64,000 nt of DNA. It comes from Coniella vitis (Eukaryota > Ascomycota > Sordariomycetes > Diaporthales > Schizoparmaceae). Positions 20,598 to 30,961 of the stretch are shown here, piece by piece (the first letter of the stretch is position 1; each line of letters opens with the position of its first letter). A model generated the notes under the pieces. It made no database searches and had not been told where the DNA came from. It worked only from the letters and a program-made list of their open reading frames with translations. The position numbers and the translations under genes are program-made. Location of the stretch: positions 4,092,001-4,156,000 of the forward strand of contig WUJK01000002.1 of assembly GCA_011317545.1 (NCBI GenBank). Direction: 5' to 3'.

Positions 20598-21908
20598 TCA
20601 ATACTCGTCCTCACCCGATTCTGCAAATTTGGGATAATGCGGCAGCTTGAAATCCGCCACCTCATCGCTCTGGTCCCCGCCAAACAAGCTCACGATCCAC
20701 GACACCTTGACCAGCTTACACAACACCCACAGCAAGCTGTGCAACAGCCAAACCTGGAGCCGCACAGTCGGGTGCATCATCCTCACAATCCACTGCCAAT
20801 ATCCCTGCTGCGCTTGTACCCACGGCCGAAAGACCTCGTCGTACTCTTGGAACGCCCGCGCAGGGTGTTCCCCCTCGGCCAGCCTACTCAGCTCCCCCGC
20901 AAGCACATAGGCGCCTTCAACGGCAAGCGTTGCGCCCGCGGCCGTAAGCGGCGTCGGGCAATACGCCGCGTCGCCCACGAGCACGATGCGGTTGTGGGAC
21001 CACCGTGCCATGCGAACTTGCTGCAATGTCTGGAGATAGAAATCCTGCGCTCCGCTCATGGCCTCGAGGAGGCGCGGCGTCTGCCAGCCTGCGTCGGCAA
21101 AGGTGCGCCGAATCAGCTCGTGCTGCGTTTTGCGCCGAAGACCCTCCGCTTCCCTGCTCTCGTCGGCGGCGGCCCCCGTCCTTATTGGCGCTGATGCTGT
21201 CTGCCATGCTTGCTTGTCTGCGGGTGTGGTGGGCATGTGGGTGAGCATCCCACGGGCAGTTCCATGGGGGTCTGGCCGCGTGGTGACGATGCGTGATCCA
21301 GATGCAATGTAGACAGTCCACCAATCCTCGTCCTTGGGCAAGCGCGGCATGGTGAAATACACGCAGTATGTGTTTGTGTCGAGGAGCGTCAGATCCTTGG
21401 CCGGGAAGTTCTCCTTGCGGATGCGCGACCATTGGCCGTCAGCGGCGACGAGGACGTCGTACTCTGCGACATCGCCGTTGCTCAGCGCGACTTTGACGGA
21501 CCGATCGTCGTTGGAGAGCACCTCTTTGATGGTTGTGTTAAAAAGATAGGTGACGTTCGGGTGCTTCCTTGTCGGTTCATAGAGCATTTTTGCGAGGTCA
21601 CCACGCAAGATCTCGAATTCCGAGGATATGCTCGTTGTTTGCCCTGGGCTAATAGGATTCGCGGCAAAGATGCGTCCTGTATGATCTACGAAACGGGTGC
21701 CCTTTTCGTGTGTGTTCATGCGCCTCAGCTCGTCCATAAGGCCCATTTTCTTGATGATGGCTATGGCAGAACCAGAAATGTCAATGTTCTGACCAATGGA
21801 GAGGAGTGAGGGAGCCTTTTCGACGACCGTAATGTGTGCGCCGCCCTTGGCCAGCCAGAAGGCTAATGCTGGGCCTGCCACGCCCGCTCCGCTAATGATA
21901 ACCTTCAT
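20598..21908 (-). CDS. Class A FAD-dependent monooxygenase
   Basis: An intronless 436-aa flavoprotein monooxygenase (NAD(P)H-dependent aromatic or alkene hydroxylase type). The start at 21908 gives MKVIISGAGVAGPALAFW, with the FAD-binding GxGxxG at residues 7-12 right at the N-terminus. The DG motif (VLVAADGQWSRIRK) and the second FAD motif (RIVLVGDAAYCPTP) are both present. The overall pattern resembles TetX/urate-hydroxylase-like and fungal secondary-metabolism monooxygenases. A hydrophobic C-terminal stretch (VWLLHSLLWVLCKLVKVSW) could be a membrane anchor, as in several fungal biosynthetic FMOs. It lies immediately downstream of the DMATS prenyltransferase on the same strand, so the two probably act on the same substrate; the substrate cannot be read from sequence. 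Confidence 0.9.
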   Translation of the reverse strand: MKVIISGAGVAGPALAFWLAKGGAHITVVEKAPSLLSIGQNIDISGSAIAIIKKMGLMDELRRMNTHEKGTRFVDHTGRIFAANPISPGQTTSISSEFEILRGDLAKMLYEPTRKHPNVTYLFNTTIKEVLSNDDRSVKVALSNGDVAEYDVLVAADGQWSRIRKENFPAKDLTLLDTNTYCVYFTMPRLPKDEDWWTVYIASGSRIVTTRPDPHGTARGMLTHMPTTPADKQAWQTASAPIRTGAAADESREAEGLRRKTQHELIRRTFADAGWQTPRLLEAMSGAQDFYLQTLQQVRMARWSHNRIVLVGDAAYCPTPLTAAGATLAVEGAYVLAGELSRLAEGEHPARAFQEYDEVFRPWVQAQQGYWQWIVRMMHPTVRLQVWLLHSLLWVLCKLVKVSWIVSLFGGDQSDEVADFKLPHYPKFAESGEDEY

Positions 21909-22635
21909 GTTCAGGTTTTTTTTGGAGGGCAGTGAAAATGATGCCCGGTTCGTGTGAGATCTTGCCGTTTGGATTGATAAACAACGATGATGAATATGAG
22001 ACTTGAGAGGAATCAAAATAGCAAGTTCATTGATCTGAACATGAATTGGATTCTGGCGCAACAAGAACCTGATACATCTGGGCCAAAACACAAAAGAAAC
22101 AACTATCTTTTTGAAATCGCCACGCAGGTCAAAACCCAAAAGGACCAAAAGTCTTCCGTAGTAGCTTGTTGTAAGATTTGATGCAGCCATCAAATATATA
22201 TGTGTCCCCTGTCAGCAATGAAGCAGATCATTCAACAAAACAAGTATCAAGTTCAGGCTCGGTCACTCGGATAGATTCGGGCGGCACGGCGTCTTGAACA
22301 AGACCGTTCAAACCTGAACGCGAACAAACGCCCCCACCCCAAATGACATTTGGCCGATTGCAGATTGCTACCTTGCGGACATGACTTGTAGGACTGTATT
22401 TGAGACCGACCGATCAATATACCGTAAGGCGATCAAGGCTAGGCGAGAGCCGTAGTCATTGTTCATGACGTTCCCAGCGGACTTAAACAGCGCGCATAAT
22501 GGCTGGCCCCGCCGGTGTTGAGTAGTACTTTTAATACTGAAATATACCCTCAAAGTCCAGATTGCGAGGGCCATACTATTATTGCCGCCGTCGTGTCCGG
22601 AATACTCACCCTGCAGAAAAGCTTCAGAGCCTGCG
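21909..22635. other. Intergenic, promoter of the FAD monooxygenase
   Basis: This 727 bp lies between two minus-strand genes. In-frame extension upstream of 21908 exists but lacks family similarity, so it is treated as leader. It is AT-rich near 22000-22200. No binding site can be named. Confidence 0.45.
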
Positions 22636-23958
22636 CTACTTGTCCAGCAGAGTCTGATTTCTAATCCGAGAGTGCTCTGGGTTATTGTGATGCCCGGCAG
22701 GGTGAAATACCTGCGAACTCAGATAACTTGTTAGATTCAGTTTTCCTTGCTCAATTGCACAGGAAATATACGTTTGCGTTCCGGTCTCTTGGATTGCTTT
22801 GCCACTTTTAACTTCCATGGCGCGTATTGTGGTTTGATATGCTGATGCATAACCCGCGCATCCTTTTCGTTCAAGAAAAGTCCGCAAACCACCAGCCACC
22901 TGGTTGTCATTGCTGGCATAATGACGCACAGGAATATAAGCTTTAACTTGTGGCACGGCACCTTTTGGCCCAACGTCCAAGTTGAAACACATGCCAGCCG
23001 TAGGATGCGAGGAAGAATTGGGCAAGTCTTTGTTTTGCGGATAGGAGGCATCGACCCCGAGTGTGAGAGTCCACAGATCATGAATCTCAGCCATAGTTTC
23101 TGCTGGGATGACGTGACGACCACCCAGCGTCAACACGTGTTGAGTGAAGCCAAAGGATGTCTGCGGCGAGCGCACGTAGACTTTGACGCGTGATGTCGAT
23201 GGCTCGGTACAGTCAATCGCAATCATGAAGGGCGCCACTGTCGATGAAGACTCCGAATACAAGAACGTTTCCACGTCATTGATAGCATCAAGATTCGCAC
23301 ATGGTGCTGACTTGATTGCCGCCAGGATTTGGGTCGCTGCAGAATGAGGCGGGGGTTGCTCAACAGGAATGAAATAAACCTTGACGTTGAGTTTATTGCG
23401 TCCTATATCGAACCCGACGAAGAGCGTCGAGGCATCCGTCTGTTTTGCACCAGTCTCCAGGGAGCCGGCCTCTGTATGGAACAAAGCGTTTCGAAAGTGG
23501 TGGAACAGCGCCAGATCCACTCCAGGAATGTCGTGTGTGACTCGGTCAAGAAGAGCCAAGGCGGGCTCTTGATTGAGCCGGTCAACGAGTGTACCTGTGC
23601 TAGGGCCCATCGCCTCGATGGCATATCGAATATCGGGCAAGTCACCACCAGGGAGAGCAGGCCACTTCCAGCTAAACTCGATCGGAGTATGGTCGTCAGT
23701 CATGAAGCTCTTCCAAGTCGGCACATGCGATGTTGGTCTCGGACCAAAAGAGGGAACAATATGAAGTTGGTAGAATAGTAGAGCTTCGTATTGTTGTTTA
23801 ACCGTATAACCCGAGCCGTGCAGCATCACGGCCAGTTGTCGGCCCATGCGCTCCCACCAATAACGGAGATTCGCGTCTGGTTGATAGTATGATTCATCGA
23901 GTTGATTCCAGACAGTATAGCTCGCAAAGCAGGGACGACTTTGCTGTTGGGAGCACAT
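22636..23958 (-). CDS. DMATS-type aromatic prenyltransferase
   Basis: An intronless 440-aa protein of the fungal dimethylallyl-tryptophan-synthase family (ABBA fold). These enzymes transfer a prenyl group from a soluble diphosphate to an indole or other aromatic acceptor without an Asp-rich DDxxD motif. The N-terminal signature is clear: YWWERMGRQLAVMLHGSGY, then YEALLFYQLHIVPSFGPRP. Later conserved blocks include IEFSWKW, KVYFIP, the RVKVYVRSP strand, and the C-terminal strands VKAYIPVRHY and YISCAIEQGKLNLTSYLS. The length matches the family, and the start at 23958 is the first ATG. No NRPS or PKS lies in the window, so the acceptor could be free tryptophan or another aromatic supplied elsewhere. 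It is grouped with the downstream FMO as a probable small biosynthetic locus. Confidence 0.92.
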   Translation of the reverse strand: MCSQQQSRPCFASYTVWNQLDESYYQPDANLRYWWERMGRQLAVMLHGSGYTVKQQYEALLFYQLHIVPSFGPRPTSHVPTWKSFMTDDHTPIEFSWKWPALPGGDLPDIRYAIEAMGPSTGTLVDRLNQEPALALLDRVTHDIPGVDLALFHHFRNALFHTEAGSLETGAKQTDASTLFVGFDIGRNKLNVKVYFIPVEQPPPHSAATQILAAIKSAPCANLDAINDVETFLYSESSSTVAPFMIAIDCTEPSTSRVKVYVRSPQTSFGFTQHVLTLGGRHVIPAETMAEIHDLWTLTLGVDASYPQNKDLPNSSSHPTAGMCFNLDVGPKGAVPQVKAYIPVRHYASNDNQVAGGLRTFLERKGCAGYASAYQTTIRAMEVKSGKAIQETGTQTYISCAIEQGKLNLTSYLSSQVFHPAGHHNNPEHSRIRNQTLLDK

Positions 23959-25461
23959 GGTCAATTGGCGTTATACAGGGCAGTGGACCTGTGCAAAGGA
24001 ACGATTTGGCTGAGGACTTTCACGGCGACTGACATGTACGAGGCCGGCTGGTGAAGGATTCATCTCGGGCTGTGGCTTTCATATCTTGGAAACCGGGCTC
24101 CTATTATGGACGGTAATTAGCGAAAGCCAGGTATGCGGCGGATGGAATCCTCGTCTGTATTGGGATAGTTTCATTATGTATTGGTGGCATCTTGGTGCAA
24201 TGGAACCAACGATGTTCCTGCAAGTGATCAATTCGTATATGCTGGGCAGCGCGAGTCCGAAGCAGTCATAATAAGCCAGAATTGGCGAGGAGGCGTCTGA
24301 TAAAAGAACACAGCGAATCCACAGCGTGATCGAAGGGCTCGCCAAGATGCAGTGAGCTTTTTCCTAGCTGTCGCCAAGCTTGTATTGCAGGGTCGGTGAG
24401 GGCTATGGCGTTATAATTGCAGAACGATGCTGGCTGTTGGTTCTCCGCAAACAAGGGCTAAGGGATTGGGGCTTCGAACGGCGTGGCCTCTGCGAAAGTG
24501 GCTCGACATCAGCGCGGACGAATGACTGTGAGGTCGGGTTGATGAAGGTGGGAAAGCTGGGCAAGTGCACGATAGGTTGTTTAGGACCAATGAGATGTAC
24601 TATGGACTGCAGCAGTGTACTGCCTAGGTAGCACTCAGGGACCCCCTGTCAGTGCCCCTGTTTCCCCGCAAACGTCAACCATCATAGTATCGCCCGCTGT
24701 GAAGCTTTCAGGTACGCCTGCGAAAACGAACAAGCCCAGCAAAGTGTTGGGTGCGCCGGCCCGCTCGTAACACAAAATGGAATCCGGTAGAGCACCATTG
24801 CGTAGCATGGTATACCGAACAGGCCAAGTTCTTGCTTCCAAACTTACCCAAGTACCTACTACACACAACTGCTATTTAGGTACCATAGTACATGTACCAC
24901 CCTGCATGACGTTATGGTTCATCCACTCAGTCGGGGCCGACCCCCCCCCCCCACCGGTGAGACAAGCCCTGGGCTGTCGTTTGGGTCCCAGGGGTCCAGT
25001 TAGGTACCAGGTGCTTTACTTCCATAATGAGGCCCTAGTGTGGAGCTGGCCTTTAGCGAGGCACGCCACTAATTCTGCACCCCAACATGGCTTTGGGGTG
25101 GCTGCTGGTCTCATCTGCCCGTCGGCTCCGTCCCACGGCGCCAACCCAAGCCATGCGCCCGCCCCCTCGCAAGCGTCCACCCACGCCAACCGACTTGCAT
25201 CCCATCCTCTACCCATCGCCGCACGCCACGCAATTCACTCGTTCACCAAGCTTGTACTACTTTGCGCATATTCTACTTGCTACTTTTGGAACCACGATTC
25301 TCTCGAGTAGTTCAGCCCCGGAGAGATCGCCGCCGCGCAATCATCCGCACGGTCCGCGACCAGACCTCGGCGTCTTTGCTCCCGAAACCTTTCGTCCAGA
25401 CATTGCTTCCTGCCTCCAAGAGCGCAAACGTGCATGATCACATCTTTACGTACCCTCCGTC
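23959..25461. other. Divergent intergenic region, DMATS and WDR48-like promoters
   Basis: This 1.5 kb holds both promoters. GGTACC/TACATG-rich sequence occurs at 24840-24900 and a homopolymer of 12 C at 24941-24952. I see no gene. Plus-strand frames from 25087 onward run into the first exon of the next gene but have no recognisable product. Confidence 0.5.
24941..24952 (+). repeat. Poly-C tract (12 C)
   Basis: An uninterrupted run of 12 cytosines lies in the shared promoter region. It is prone to length error in sequencing. Confidence 0.9.
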
Positions 25462-28400
25462 ATGGCCAAAAGGGCACGCCAGAGAATCAGCTATGGTCCG
25501 CTTCTCTCCCCCGGTGTTGTGCTACTACGAGCTTGCTGGCTTGCCTACCTGCCCTCCCAACCTGCAGCTGCCATAGGAGCACGCGACGCCGCTCCTCCTG
25601 TATAGTCAGCCTCTAACTCGTCGTGCGCGATCTCATAGTTCTCGAGCGAGCGGATAAACAAGTTGGCGGCCATATCAAAGGCGTGAACGGTCTCGCCGTC
25701 GATCGCGAGAGGTCCATTCTGTAAGCCACTCCTTTGCCGCTGCTCCTCGCTTAGCACGCAATCTGGCGCAGCATGTCGTGTATGCTGTCCAAAGGACGAA
25801 TACTCATTATTTTATTGCGCTAGCTATTCTGGAGGCCGAGATGGTATCCTCTGCGCATGGGATCTGAACCTCGACCTCTCCGGCCACCTGTCTTCTTCTG
25901 CCACCGACTCGACGTCAGCCGCAGACCCCGCCCGAAACACGACCAAGTTTCGCACACAGCTCCTCGCCCACACCAACTGGATATGCGATCTTGCGTTGGT
26001 ACAAAATAATGAAGCGGTGGTAACAGCCTCTCAGGACCAGCTCGTGAAGCTGTGGCGTCCGCATGCCGACCAAGCCGCGGAGCCTTACAAGATTGGAGAG
26101 CACGCAGACTATGCCAAGTGTGTAGCATCTCCCAACTCGAATGCTACATGGGTTGCCACTGGTGGCCTAGACCGAAAAGTCTATGTCTGGGACTTGAATG
26201 GTGGTGGAAAGACGCAAGAGATCGATACAAGAGGCGAGGAAAAGCCCGAGAAGGGCTCTATCTACTCTCTTAGTGCCACTGAGAATGTCTTGGCCTATGG
26301 CGGATTGGAGTCCATATTACATCTCTGGGACACCAGGTCCGGCAAGCGTATCACCAAATTCCGCGGCCATACTGGTCTTGTGCGGTCCATCTTGCTCAGC
26401 GCCTCTGGTGACACTGTCATGACGGGAAGCTCGGATCAGACAGTCAAGATCTGGAGTGTGACTGCAGGTCGCTGTATGCATACTCTCACGATGCACAACG
26501 AGTCCGTCTTCTCCCTCTACTCAGAGGAGCCTGACTTGTCCGTCTTCTACAGCGCTGACCGCTCGGGCTTGGTTGTCAAGACCGACATCCGCGATGTGGA
26601 AGTGGATGACGGTCTGGCCCTTGCAGTAGCACACGAGCATGATATTGTCAACAGGCTCGTAGCTGCAGGCGACCACATATGGACGGCGACCCAGAGATCG
26701 TCGATAAACAGGTGGAAAAACGTCGACACTCGGGCAGAGATTACGCTTCCCGAATCTTTCAAGCAGCACCACGCTTCCGTATCCAGCAATGTCACCCCTT
26801 CGACAAATGGAGATACCCCGGACGCGAACCACAAGAAGAACTCAAACAAGTCAATTGTGCGGATATCAAACACTGCACGGTTCCCTGTTCTCGAAGACGA
26901 ACTCGACCCACAGGCTCCCGAGCCCGTCAACATCGTGGAGCCCATACGCCTTACACCCCAAGAAACAATTGAAGGCCAGTTCGGTCTGGTCAAGCATCGA
27001 CTACTAGCTGATAAGCGGCGAGTTTTGACGCTGGACACTGCCGGTGACGTTCTGCTTTGGGACCTGATTCAGGTATTTCCGGAACCCTTCCCCTTTCCAA
27101 TCATACAATATGCTGATTCTGCCCACCGTAGTGTAAACCTATCCAAAGTTTTGGAAAGAAGCATCTTGAAGATGTTGAGCCACTTGTGAATACATTGGAA
27201 AATGTGTCTCCGTGGTGCTCGGTTGACACAAGCTCTGGAAATCTGACAGTCATTCTCGAACCCTTTAATTGCTTTGATGCTGAAATGTACGCCGACGAAC
27301 TAGAACTGGAGGAGCCTCTTGAATTCCGAGACGACCAAAGGAGTGAGTGTATTTCGAAAGAATGAATGTTCTCATGAGCAACACTAACTCTATTGGATCT
27401 AGTTAACTATGGCAAATGGATACTGCGGTATCTTTTTGCAAATCTTCTTGATGAGGAAATCAAGCGCGACGAGAGCTATCGTGAAAAGCTCAATGCAGCA
27501 GTGGAGGCACGTATCAAAGCACGCCCGGCGCCAACAATACAGATCCCCAGCAACAGCAATTTTGAGTCGGCTATCGAATCACCTCTTATATCTCGGATTA
27601 ATGGGCCTCAATTTGGGCAAGGCACCCCAGGTGCGATGGGCATTGGACTCGCTACACCCACCCTACCGGGGCTAAGGGATGAGAGTGTAGGACCTGGGAG
27701 CCCGTTGGACAAGAGGGGATCTGAAGACTACTTTTCTAATGCCATCAATGCCGTTAATAGTGGGCAGTCTGCGAAACTTGCAGCAGCAGCAACAGCTGCC
27801 CCTGCAGAGGGCGAAGACAAAACAGCAAAGTCTGAAGATGGCAAAGATGTTGCTGACAAGGAAAAGGAAAAGGAAAAAGAAAAAAGCGATAAGACGCCGT
27901 TTGGCAAGAAGTTCCGTATGGGCATGTCATTCGGATCGAAGAAGCTTGGTAGATCGGGCTCGACAACGGTGGTAGACAAGCCGGCCGTCACGGAAGAGAA
28001 GTCAGCAGAATCCGAATCATCGTCCAACCACGAGCCTGAAAAGGAATTCGAGGACAATTTCTTGGGTGTGGTCCAAAAGATTCAGAACGAGTACGAGAAG
28101 CAGGTTGCAGAAAGCCCTCAAAAGCGCGTCGAGACCAAAATCACCCCCAGTCTACCCATCGAAACTCCTGTCCTCAAGATTCCCCCTGGAACCAAGGTCA
28201 TTATCCAGGAGGAGACATCCGGCGGAAGTGCTGAGATGTACCGCGGCACGGTGGAATCCATGGGAGCAGACGCAAACGATATCGAAAAGTGCGCACCGCA
28301 GTGGTTGGGCGAGGTGCTCCTCTTGAATACAATCCCGCAGAAGGACCCGGTCAAGGTCTCGTTTGTGCTGCACCCATACCCTGGCTCGGACCTCCCTGCG

Positions 28401-28865
28401 CTGGCTTCGGCTGATGGCAACAACCGTCTTAATGCGAACCGGATGTTGCGGGTCAAGAAGATTCTGGCCTATGTTGCAGAGCGGATTGATCCGACAATGG
28501 CAGTGACGGAGGCGGTCGAGGGCGACGACGAAAAGCCCGAGTCGGATCCAGACGCGCTCAAGCCAGAGGAGTATCTTGAGCTGTACTGTAACGAGCAGGT
28601 AAGGCTTGGACCACCGTATCCTCAAAGATGGCTGAAAACACGGGGCGGTTCCTTTGCTAACATTCCACTCCAGCTGCTCCCCATCAGCATGACACTTGCC
28701 ACCTTGCGAGCTTATATCTGGAAGGGCGGTAACGACGTGGTTCTCTATTACAAGGACAATGGCAAGAAGGAGATTCCGCGGGCTGCCGCTGAAGCGTCGC
28801 CCACCACGACAACAGCAGAAGACGAAGACACTTCCAAAAATGCCGAGAATGCTGGTGATGCATAG
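25462..28865 (+). CDS. DUF1: WDR48/UAF1-like WD40 deubiquitinase cofactor (DUF3337 C-terminus)
   Basis: This is a WD40 protein of the WDR48/UAF1 family (S. pombe Bun107, S. cerevisiae Duf1), which binds and activates USP-type deubiquitinases. Exons are 25462-25495, 25639-25720, 25824-27072, 27132-27342, 27403-28598 and 28674-28865, in phase, 987 aa. The first two small exons were recovered by hand. They give MAKRARQRISYVL and GGHIKGVNGLAVD, joining to YSGGRDGILCAWDL, the conserved family start. WD repeats follow (VTASQDQLVKLWRP, WVATGGLDRKVYVWDL, VMTGSSDQTVKIWSV). The C-terminal half begins NYGKWILRYLF. It has Lys/Glu-rich and Ser-rich linkers, then a ubiquitin-like/SLD-type end (LPISMTLATLRAYIWKGG, DVVLYYKDNGKKEI). 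The final intron removes a frame-compatible insertion before LLPISMTL. Confidence 0.92.
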
Positions 28866-29487
28866 CCAGCAGCTGGCTGGCGTGTAGTGTCACACGCTCA
28901 AATCGCAAACGGAGAGGGTCCTAGGGCATCATGACTTGTAACCGCGCGCACCTTGGTTAGCGAGAATCCATGGAGCAGGACTGAAGACGCGAACGGTCAC
29001 TCATATTTCTTGAGGCTTTATAAAGTAGGGTTGTGGCTGGAGTTTCAGCACGAACAAAAGCTACGAGTATAATGGTGGATTGCTATGCATGTTGTGACCA
29101 TAATAAGGTCCAAAGGGGTATATGTTCTCTATATTTGAAAGACCTTGCGGCCTTCTCTTTCTTCTTCCTTGTGATATGTACACTATATGTACATAGGGAG
29201 GACAAGTTGCTCTAGTGATCGCAGAGTAACTCTTGTGAAGCCAGGTAGAGTTGCACTGAGCTTTGTGCTTCTGGCTATATTACTCTCGTACAGCAGGTGT
29301 GCTGTCAGGAACTTGTATGATCCATAGCATTTAATACCACCTTCATCTGCGAGCCGATCGACACAAGGTCGCCGCCGCATATGTTTCTTGCTGGAGGCGT
29401 GGCCCGTGTAGGCATTCCTCATCACGTAATTCTCGATCGCGATCGCCGAATTGAGAGCGAATGATGGCTCCGACTCCATCCTCATCC
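28866..29487. other. Convergent intergenic region
   Basis: This lies between the 3' ends of the WDR48-like gene and PET8. It is AT-rich around 29000-29200. I see no gene. Confidence 0.45.
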
Positions 29488-30426
29488 TCAAAGAGCACCC
29501 GCGCCCCTTGTGACTCTCGCCCTCTCAAGCGAATTCACAGCCCACTGGTAACTCCCCAGAAACACCGCCCCACCAATACTAATCCACGTAACCCTCGGCC
29601 CAATGCCCGCGAAAAACGGCCTTACACCATGCTGCCTCAGTATCGACATGACAATCTCGCCCACCCCCGTCCGCTGGCTACTCAGCATAACCCGCGTCTT
29701 GAGGACATCCAGCGGCGTCGTCAACGCAGCCGCCACCGCGCCCGCCACGCTGCCATAAAGCGCACTTTCCACAGGTGACACGTCCTCTCCCTTAGAAGCA
29801 TCGAGCATTTGACGTTTGCGGGAGTAGGCTTTGAGGGATTCCCAGATGGGAAATTGGATGATGGTGAAGGGGACTTCGCGGAGAATGGTAATGCCCCAGC
29901 CGCGGTAGAGCTCACGGAAGACGCGCAACGTGCCGCCGGTGGAAGCAGGTTGGGCGTGACGCAAAGCGAGGATGGCGCGCAAAGAAGATAACGAGGAGCC
30001 GCCGTGCTGACCTGCTTGGGCGCGCTGCTTGACGACTTCGGTAGGGACGCGGACGGCGCATGCTGCGATTTCGCCGAGGGAGGCGGCGAGCATGTGGTCT
30101 ACGGCATGGCTACCATCGCCGTCACCCTTTGCCAATCCGTCTAATGCGTTTGTTCTTCCCCCTCGTACATTGGCGCAAAACGTCTTTGTGGCTTCGTAGG
30201 TGCAAAAGAAAAGGGCGGCGCCTGGGGCGGAGCCTAGAGCGGCGGAGCCAACGCCACGGTAGATGCCGCGGAAACCGCCGGATGCAAAGAAGCCCTCGGA
30301 GGACTGGAGGCGGGTCTTGAGAGTATCGAGGGGGAAGAGGGTGAGGTCGACGGTTGTGCCTGCTATGCCGCCTGCGAACAGGGCCGAGGTGAAGGCTGGG
30401 TTGGCCGGTGCTAACGAAGACGACAT
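29488..30426 (-). CDS. PET8: Mitochondrial S-adenosylmethionine carrier
   Basis: An intronless 312-aa mitochondrial carrier that exchanges cytosolic SAM for S-adenosylhomocysteine across the inner membrane (yeast Pet8). Three carrier signatures are visible: PLDTLKTRLQSSEGF near residue 33, PTEVVKQRAQAG in the middle and PLDVLKTRVML in the third repeat. The N-terminus (FTSALFAGGIAGTTVDLTLF) and the GIYRGVGSAALGSAPGAALF block are characteristic of the SAM subgroup. A Gly/Asp-rich loop (KGDGDGSH) is inserted between repeats 1 and 2. The length is slightly longer than the yeast protein because of that loop. Confidence 0.93.
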   Translation of the reverse strand: MSSSLAPANPAFTSALFAGGIAGTTVDLTLFPLDTLKTRLQSSEGFFASGGFRGIYRGVGSAALGSAPGAALFFCTYEATKTFCANVRGGRTNALDGLAKGDGDGSHAVDHMLAASLGEIAACAVRVPTEVVKQRAQAGQHGGSSLSSLRAILALRHAQPASTGGTLRVFRELYRGWGITILREVPFTIIQFPIWESLKAYSRKRQMLDASKGEDVSPVESALYGSVAGAVAAALTTPLDVLKTRVMLSSQRTGVGEIVMSILRQHGVRPFFAGIGPRVTWISIGGAVFLGSYQWAVNSLERARVTRGAGAL

Positions 30427-30961
30427 GGCGGGCGGATGGCGGAGAGGATGGGAAAGCAGAGGAGGGCCTGACGGGTTTTGGAGGAAATTCTTGGTATATC
30501 ACCTCGTGCGCAGCATTTCGGGAGAGTTTGGACGCCGTAGGGAGGGGTTCGTAGACGGTGTCGTTATCGTGAGAGAGCGTCGCTGTTGGGTGCTTTTGGT
30601 TTGCGCGGCTTTGGAAAACCAATGATAAAGTTATCAGAAGAGCTCCGACTTCGCCGTTGCAGGACTGCTAAGGCCCCTTTCAGTGGGGCTACCGAGGGTT
30701 CTACAGGGCAGGCCGTAGGGTTGCAGTGGGCGATGGCCGTCTGATGGGACTGACAGGGGCCCTGTAGTCCACTGACAGCAACCACAAGCATACCTGAGGC
30801 AGTCTTTGGCAACTCATTGGGCGACGAACTTCGTCAACTCTCCTCGTACGACGATCCAAGTGTTTCACCACAGATCGCGAACTTTGTTTCAGGTCAGCTA
30901 TATTCGCAGATTAGTACCAGAACTACCTGCTCTGGACTGCAACCATAAGGAGAATGGCGAG
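30427..30961. other. Divergent promoter region between PET8 and TilS-like gene
   Basis: The two genes point away from each other. GC-rich partly self-complementary sequence (AGGGGCCCTG and related) lies around 30660-30780. No gene is seen. Confidence 0.45.

Noticed and set aside
24941..24952. Poly-C tract as a regulatory element
   Set aside because: Homopolymers of this length occur by chance or slippage; nothing links it to either promoter.
25545..25757. Minus-strand 70-residue frame reading NGPLAIDGETVHAFDMAA
   Set aside because: It looked protein-like, but the plus strand here encodes exon 2 of the WDR48-like gene (GGHIKGVNGLAVD), which splices in phase on both sides.
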